NCBI RefSeq assembly: GCF_000147075.1
Contig: NC_014484.1
Span: 1,567,501 to 1,631,500 of the forward strand
DNA: 64,000 bases
Direction: 5' to 3'
DNA from: Spirochaeta thermophila DSM 6192
Lineage (GTDB): Bacteria; Spirochaetota; Spirochaetia; Winmispirales; Winmispiraceae
The position numbers and the translations under genes are program-made. The first letter of the stretch is position 1. Every line of letters begins with the position of its first letter. Below, one piece after another: positions 60,263 through 64,000 of the stretch. Below the pieces are notes generated by a model, which was not told the DNA's origin, searched no databases, and was given only the letters and a program-made list of their open reading frames with translations.

Positions 60263-60663
60263 CAGCGCGTCTCCTCTTCCTTGAGGTAGCCTACCAGGTA
60301 GGTCTCCAGGAGGGCCCGCGCCCTCTCGGAGTGGGGCGTGCCCGAGCCCATGGGTCTGGTCTCGAAGAGCTCGGTGGCATCCGTGCCGCAGCCTTCGAGT
60401 ATGGCCTTGCCTCCCGGATGCCGGGCCACGAACTCGGTGAGGTCGTAGACCTTGCCGTGGATCACCATCCAGCACTCACCGGCCTCGGCGCGCCGGGCCA
60501 CCTCCTCCATGGTGTAAAAGGGAAGGTCTGCCGGCGAGGGGGAGGCCGCCTCGGGCCGGGGGCTCGGCTCCGCACCCTCTCTTGCGCCGAGGGCCGTGAG
60601 TAGGGCCCCTCCGGAGAGGATGACAAGTCCAAAGAGGATGAGCACTATCGGTACCCGTCTCAT
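60262..60663 (-). CDS. Membrane-anchored cytochrome b5-like protein
   Basis: 133 aa with AAGGAG upstream. One N-terminal helix (PIVLILFGLVILSGGALLTA) acts as anchor or uncleaved signal. A Pro/Ser/Glu linker follows, then a cytochrome b5 domain from about residue 50. VYDLTEFVARHPGGKAIL supplies the first haem His (HPGG), and GTPHSERARALLETYLVG the second. Bacterial homologues carry electrons at the outer face of the inner membrane; the partner is unknown but the next gene is coupled. Confidence 0.82.
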   Translation of the reverse strand: MRRVPIVLILFGLVILSGGALLTALGAREGAEPSPRPEAASPSPADLPFYTMEEVARRAEAGECWMVIHGKVYDLTEFVARHPGGKAILEGCGTDATELFETRPMGSGTPHSERARALLETYLVGYLKEEETR

Positions 60664-60847
60664 GAACGCTCCTTCATACGAGGATTCACTAGTAAAATAT
60701 ATCCTTTCTGCAAAAAATATCCAGTATTTCAGTAAGATTTACGGACCATAGTTCCACGGCATCCGATCACGCGATCTCGTGAGGGGATTCACACGCTGGA
60801 AGAATTCCTCTACTGTGGAGCAGTCGGACACGCCATAGGAGGGGACC

Positions 60848-60976
60848 ATGACCGGCAACGGGTACTTCGACGAAGTGGCCTCTCAGTGGGATGCCATGGA
60901 AGACGAAACCTGCTGCGCGGCCTGCGGGTGCGGGAGCGCCTCGGTGAGCATCTTCGCGGCCTACGGCGTGAAGTGA
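60848..60976 (+). CDS. 42-aa Cys-rich ORF, possible remnant of a methyltransferase
   Basis: ATG 60848 with an excellent AGGAGGGG five bases upstream. The first 17 residues (MTGNGYFDEVASQWDAM) look like the N-terminus of a class I SAM-dependent methyltransferase. The rest (EDETCCAACGCGSASVSIF...) does not, and carries four cysteines in CCAACGC. Either a methyltransferase gene was cut off by deletion, or this is a genuine small metal-binding peptide. It lies just beyond the copper ATPase 3' end in the opposite direction. Confidence 0.45.
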   Translation: MTGNGYFDEVASQWDAMEDETCCAACGCGSASVSIFAAYGVK

Positions 60977-61079
60977 GGCCCTCGGTGCTCCCCGTGCCTC
61001 GGTTCCCCCTCTCAACGGGGGATGGAGGAGAGTACACCTGTGGGCGACCCTTGTCTGCCCCCAGGCCACTCCCGGCCGA

Positions 61080-63368
61080 TCAACGCCTCACCCTGAGGAA
61101 GCTCGCATTGACGGCCACGATCACCGTACTCAGCGACATGAGGGCCGCCCCCACGGCAGGTGAGAGGAGGAGGCCGGTGAGAGGATACAGGACCCCTGCA
61201 GCAAGGGGAATCGCCACCACGTTGTAGCCTGTTGCCCAGAGGAGGTTCTGCACCATCTTCCGATAGGTGGCCCGTCCGAACTCTATGAGGGCCGCCACGT
61301 CCGCCGGGCTGTCGTGTACCAGGATGATATCGGCAGTCTCTGCAGCTATGTCCGTGCCGGAACCGATCGCGATCCCCACATCCGCTTGGGCGAGCGCCGG
61401 GGCGTCGTTGATCCCGTCTCCGGTCATGGCGACGAACTCGCCCTTGGCCTGGAGTTCCTTCACCTTCTCCTGCTTCTCATGGGGAAGGACCTCGGCGAAC
61501 ACCCCATCGAGACCCAGTTCCTTCGCCACCGCCTCCGCCACCTTTCTGTTGTCGCCGGTGAGCATCCAGCACCGTATCCCCTTCTTCTGGAGTGTGCGTA
61601 CCGCCTCACGAGACTCCGGCCGTATCCTGTCGGCGAGCACAACGGCCCCTCGCACCTTCCCCTCCTCCACCACGTAGACCAGCGTGCCTATGTGGGAACC
61701 CTCGGTCTCGGGAACCGTGTACCCCCCCTCCTCGAGGGCGCGACGGCTGAGGAGGGCGATCCTCCTCCCGTTCACCACGCCCTCAACCCCCTCGCCCTTC
61801 CTCACGGAGAAGTCCTCCACAGGGAGAGGCGCAAGGCCCCTCTTCTCGGCCTCCTCCACTATCCCCCGCGCCACCGGGTGCTCGGAATTGCGCTCGAGCG
61901 AGGCCGCCAGGGTGAGCAGCTCCTCTTCGGATCCCACAAAGGCCGCCGCCCCTGCCACACCGAACCTCCCCTCGGTGAGGGTGCCGGTCTTGTCGAAGAC
62001 CACGGTGGAGATCTTCCTCGCGTTCTCAAATGCCGTGCGGTTCCGTATGAGAAGCCCGTTGCGGGCCGAAAGTGAAGTAGAGACCGCCACCACCAGGGGT
62101 ACGGCGAGCCCCAGGGCGTGGGGGCAGGTGATGACCATCACCGTGACCATCCGCTCGATGGCAGCAGCGAGATCCCCTGTGAAGACCATCCAGAGCACAA
62201 AGGTGAGGGATCCCGCCCCTATGGCGATGAAGGTGAGCCACTGCGCCGCCCTATCGGCGAGCCGCTGGGTCTTCGACTTGGTCCGCTGCGCCTCTTCGAC
62301 GAGGTGGATCACCTTTTGGAGATAGGAGTCCTCGCCCGTACCGGTGATGCGCACCGTGAGCACGCCATCTCCGTTCACCGAACCACCTATCACCCCATCC
62401 CCAGGTCCCTTCTTCACCGGCACGGACTCCCCTGTGAGCATGGACTCGTTCACATAGCTGGTCCCCTTCACCACTTCACCATCCGCAGGGATCTTCTCCC
62501 CCGCCTTCACGAGTACCAGATCACCAGCGGCAAGCTCGGAGGTACGCACGTCCACCACCTCCTCCCCCTCCACCTTGTGGGCGGTGTCAGGCAGGAGTTG
62601 GGCGAGCTTCTCCAGCGCACGTGAGGCCCCGAGTACGGAGGCCATCTCGATCCAATGGCCCAGGAGCATCACGTCGATGAGGGTGGCGAGCTCCCAGAAA
62701 AAGAACTTTCCGGAAAGCCCAAAGACCACCGCGGTGCTGTACACATAGGCCACCGAGATGGCGAGGGCGATGAGGGTCATCATCCCGGGTTGTCTGCGCT
62801 GAATCTCGTCTCGTCCCCCTACAAGGAAGGGCCACCCGCCGTAGAAGAAGACAAGGCTCGAGAGGGCCCACAGGAGGTACTCCTGAACGGGAAGGTCGAA
62901 AGAGAAACCGAAGACCTCCTGAATGAGGGGCGAGAGGGCCAGTATGGGAAGGGTGAGGAGAAGCGAGACGAAGAACCTCCTCCTGAAGTCGCGGATCATG
63001 GCCTTGTGATGTTCCGCATGATCGTGCCCCCCGTGGTGCTCATGTCCATGGTGGGCGTGCCCGGCCTCTCCGGAGTGCCCTGTATGGTGCTCATGGTGTG
63101 CGTGCCCGGTCTCTCCGGTGACCCCCCCGTGGTGCTCATGGTCCTCGTGCCCCTCATGGTGGGGAGGGTGATTGCCATGGGGGGAGTGCGTCGGGGCCGA
63201 TCCGTGATCGTGCCGATGGGACGCGGGAGCATCCTCGTGAAGGGAGCCCATTCCGCCCCTCGAATGGGGAGATTCCTCAGGAGCCGGTACGAGGGGCGTC
63301 CCGTCCATAGGACACACCCCTTCCTGCTCGAAGGTCATACCACAGGTAGGACATCGATAACGGGTCAT
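61080..63368 (-). CDS. copB: Copper-translocating P-type ATPase, CopB type (P1B-3)
   Basis: 762 aa, GGAGG upstream. It opens with a zinc-ribbon/YHS-like MTRYRCPTCGMTFEQEGVCPMDG, then a striking His-rich tract of about 80 residues (HHEHHTGHSGEAGHAHHGHE). Translocation motif is TCPHALGLAVPL (CPH, the CopB mark); phosphorylation site DKTGTLTEG; HP motif SEHPVARGI; hinge GDGINDAPALAQADV. It exports Cu2+ or Ag+. The upstream methyltransferase gene ends 32 bp before it, on the same strand. Confidence 0.92.
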   Translation of the reverse strand: MTRYRCPTCGMTFEQEGVCPMDGTPLVPAPEESPHSRGGMGSLHEDAPASHRHDHGSAPTHSPHGNHPPHHEGHEDHEHHGGVTGETGHAHHEHHTGHSGEAGHAHHGHEHHGGHDHAEHHKAMIRDFRRRFFVSLLLTLPILALSPLIQEVFGFSFDLPVQEYLLWALSSLVFFYGGWPFLVGGRDEIQRRQPGMMTLIALAISVAYVYSTAVVFGLSGKFFFWELATLIDVMLLGHWIEMASVLGASRALEKLAQLLPDTAHKVEGEEVVDVRTSELAAGDLVLVKAGEKIPADGEVVKGTSYVNESMLTGESVPVKKGPGDGVIGGSVNGDGVLTVRITGTGEDSYLQKVIHLVEEAQRTKSKTQRLADRAAQWLTFIAIGAGSLTFVLWMVFTGDLAAAIERMVTVMVITCPHALGLAVPLVVAVSTSLSARNGLLIRNRTAFENARKISTVVFDKTGTLTEGRFGVAGAAAFVGSEEELLTLAASLERNSEHPVARGIVEEAEKRGLAPLPVEDFSVRKGEGVEGVVNGRRIALLSRRALEEGGYTVPETEGSHIGTLVYVVEEGKVRGAVVLADRIRPESREAVRTLQKKGIRCWMLTGDNRKVAEAVAKELGLDGVFAEVLPHEKQEKVKELQAKGEFVAMTGDGINDAPALAQADVGIAIGSGTDIAAETADIILVHDSPADVAALIEFGRATYRKMVQNLLWATGYNVVAIPLAAGVLYPLTGLLLSPAVGAALMSLSTVIVAVNASFLRVRR

Positions 63369-63400
63369 ACGTTCCTCCCTTCATGATAGATAGGCCTCCT

Positions 63401-64000
63401 TCAAGGGAGAGCGCACACAAAGCGTCTGAAGACATCAACAAGGCCGAGGATCTCGTCTCTCTCGAGCGCGAGTCCTGCCTTCAGGATGTTGCCCCTGGTA
63501 TCCCTGTTCACGTTGAATCCAAAGAGGCTCCTCGTGAGAGGATTGTGGAGGTGCTCCCAGAATGCGATGAGGGGGTGTCTGCTGAGCACATGCTCGAGGA
63601 AGATGAGCCTCCCCCCTGGCTTGAGCACCCGGACAGCCTCTCTCAGGGCCCTCACCGGGTCCGGGATGGAACAGAGGACGAACGTCCCCACCACAAAATC
63701 GAAGGTAGCAGGGGGAAACGAGAGCTCCTGTGCGTCCATCTCGAGCAGGGTGACCTCACGGGACAGTTTTTCGGCACGGGCCTTTGCGCGTTCGAGCATC
63801 TTCGGGCTGAGATCGATCCCCACGAGCTCCACCCCCTCGGGATAGTAGGGGAGGTTCTTTCCCGTGCCCACCCCTATCTCCAGCACCTTCCCCGAGACCT
63901 GTGAGAGGGTCTCGCGCCGCCAGGGGGCGAAGAGCCGTTCCTCCACCCACGCCTCCACCCTGTCGTAGAACCGGGCGAACCTGTCGTACCTGCGTCGCGT
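63401..64000 (-). CDS. Class I SAM-dependent methyltransferase (PmtA-like), N-terminus beyond window
   Basis: The frame is open at base 64000 with RRRYDRFARFYDRVEAWVEE, so the start lies outside; an internal GTG at 63958 is not the likely start. SAM-binding motif I is KVLEIGVGTGKNLPYYP. DLSPKMLERAKARA, EMDAQELSFPPATFDFVVGT and RVLKPGGRLIFLEH follow. The RYD-F-ARFYD head and the late NVNRDTRGNIL fit phosphatidylethanolamine methyltransferase-like proteins, but small-molecule or metalloid methylation is equally possible. It is probably co-transcribed with copB. Confidence 0.8.
   Translation of the reverse strand, partial: TRRRYDRFARFYDRVEAWVEERLFAPWRRETLSQVSGKVLEIGVGTGKNLPYYPEGVELVGIDLSPKMLERAKARAEKLSREVTLLEMDAQELSFPPATFDFVVGTFVLCSIPDPVRALREAVRVLKPGGRLIFLEHVLSRHPLIAFWEHLHNPLTRSLFGFNVNRDTRGNILKAGLALERDEILGLVDVFRRFVCALP

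Noticed and set aside
1-64000. CRISPR arrays, tRNA or rRNA genes, insertion sequences
   Set aside because: No regular spacer-repeat arrays, no cloverleaf-like T-loop sequences, no transposase motifs and no flanking inverted repeats were found by reading.

Overview
The window reads as chromosomal DNA of a GC-rich, free-living, saccharolytic and probably thermophilic spirochaete of the Spirochaeta (Winmispira) thermophila type. That placement is an inference. It rests on the many plant-polysaccharide enzymes, outer-membrane and lipoprotein genes, tandem DUF115 (Maf/MptE-like) genes and the marked sense-strand pyrimidine bias. No rRNA, tRNA, CRISPR array, insertion sequence or phage gene was recognised.

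Layout. 1-2.97 kb: an alanine-type aminotransferase (cut by the window edge) behind a membrane protein, divergent from a degenerate HD-GYP protein. 3.0-6.6 kb: a broken AEC transporter, an alpha-glucan phosphorylase whose promoter carries a LacI-type operator, and a broken LVIVD lipoprotein. 6.8-9.9 kb: a biotin operon, birA-bioY-bioM-bioN. 9.8-12.2 kb: a Zn/Cd P-type ATPase with its SmtB/ArsR repressor and operator. 12.2-14.9 kb: GH5 cellulase and an acetylesterase. 15-19.8 kb: TrkA-TrkH potassium uptake and IlvD. 19.8-21.7 kb: cytidine deaminase, a broken DUF1576 gene and a small membrane protein. 21.8-27.9 kb: an AraC regulator-GH3-esterase-GH3 operon. 28.1-30.7 kb: an MFS transporter and the remains (OppF plus a beheaded OppD) of an oligopeptide/oligosaccharide ABC transporter.

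30.8-45.7 kb is an arabinan-utilisation island. It holds an HTH regulator, a GH127 beta-L-arabinofuranosidase, three secreted GH43 lipoproteins, a beta-barrel outer-membrane protein between two LamG lipoproteins, two tandem GH51 arabinofuranosidases and an AraM-type glycerol-1-phosphate dehydrogenase. The inferred division of labour is surface cutting (GH43), surface binding (LamG), outer-membrane passage (barrel) and cytoplasmic trimming (GH51, GH127). No inner-membrane importer that could complete the route is intact in the window.

46-55.9 kb: a DUF1015 protein, an FtsB-like protein, an 875-aa Glu-rich protein preceded by a coupled 14-codon ORF, an unknown protein, two DUF115 proteins (one frameshifted), a LysE-family exporter and a deleted rsgA. 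56-64 kb: receiver-only response regulator, GT2, a PlsY/CTP-kinase-like fusion, dihydrolipoamide dehydrogenase, a cytochrome b5 pair, a 42-aa Cys-rich ORF, a CopB copper ATPase and a methyltransferase cut by the right edge.

Two themes recur. At least six genes have a sigma70-like promoter placed so that transcription would begin at or within a few bases of the start codon, which suggests leaderless mRNAs. Seven genes are broken by frameshift, truncation or deletion.
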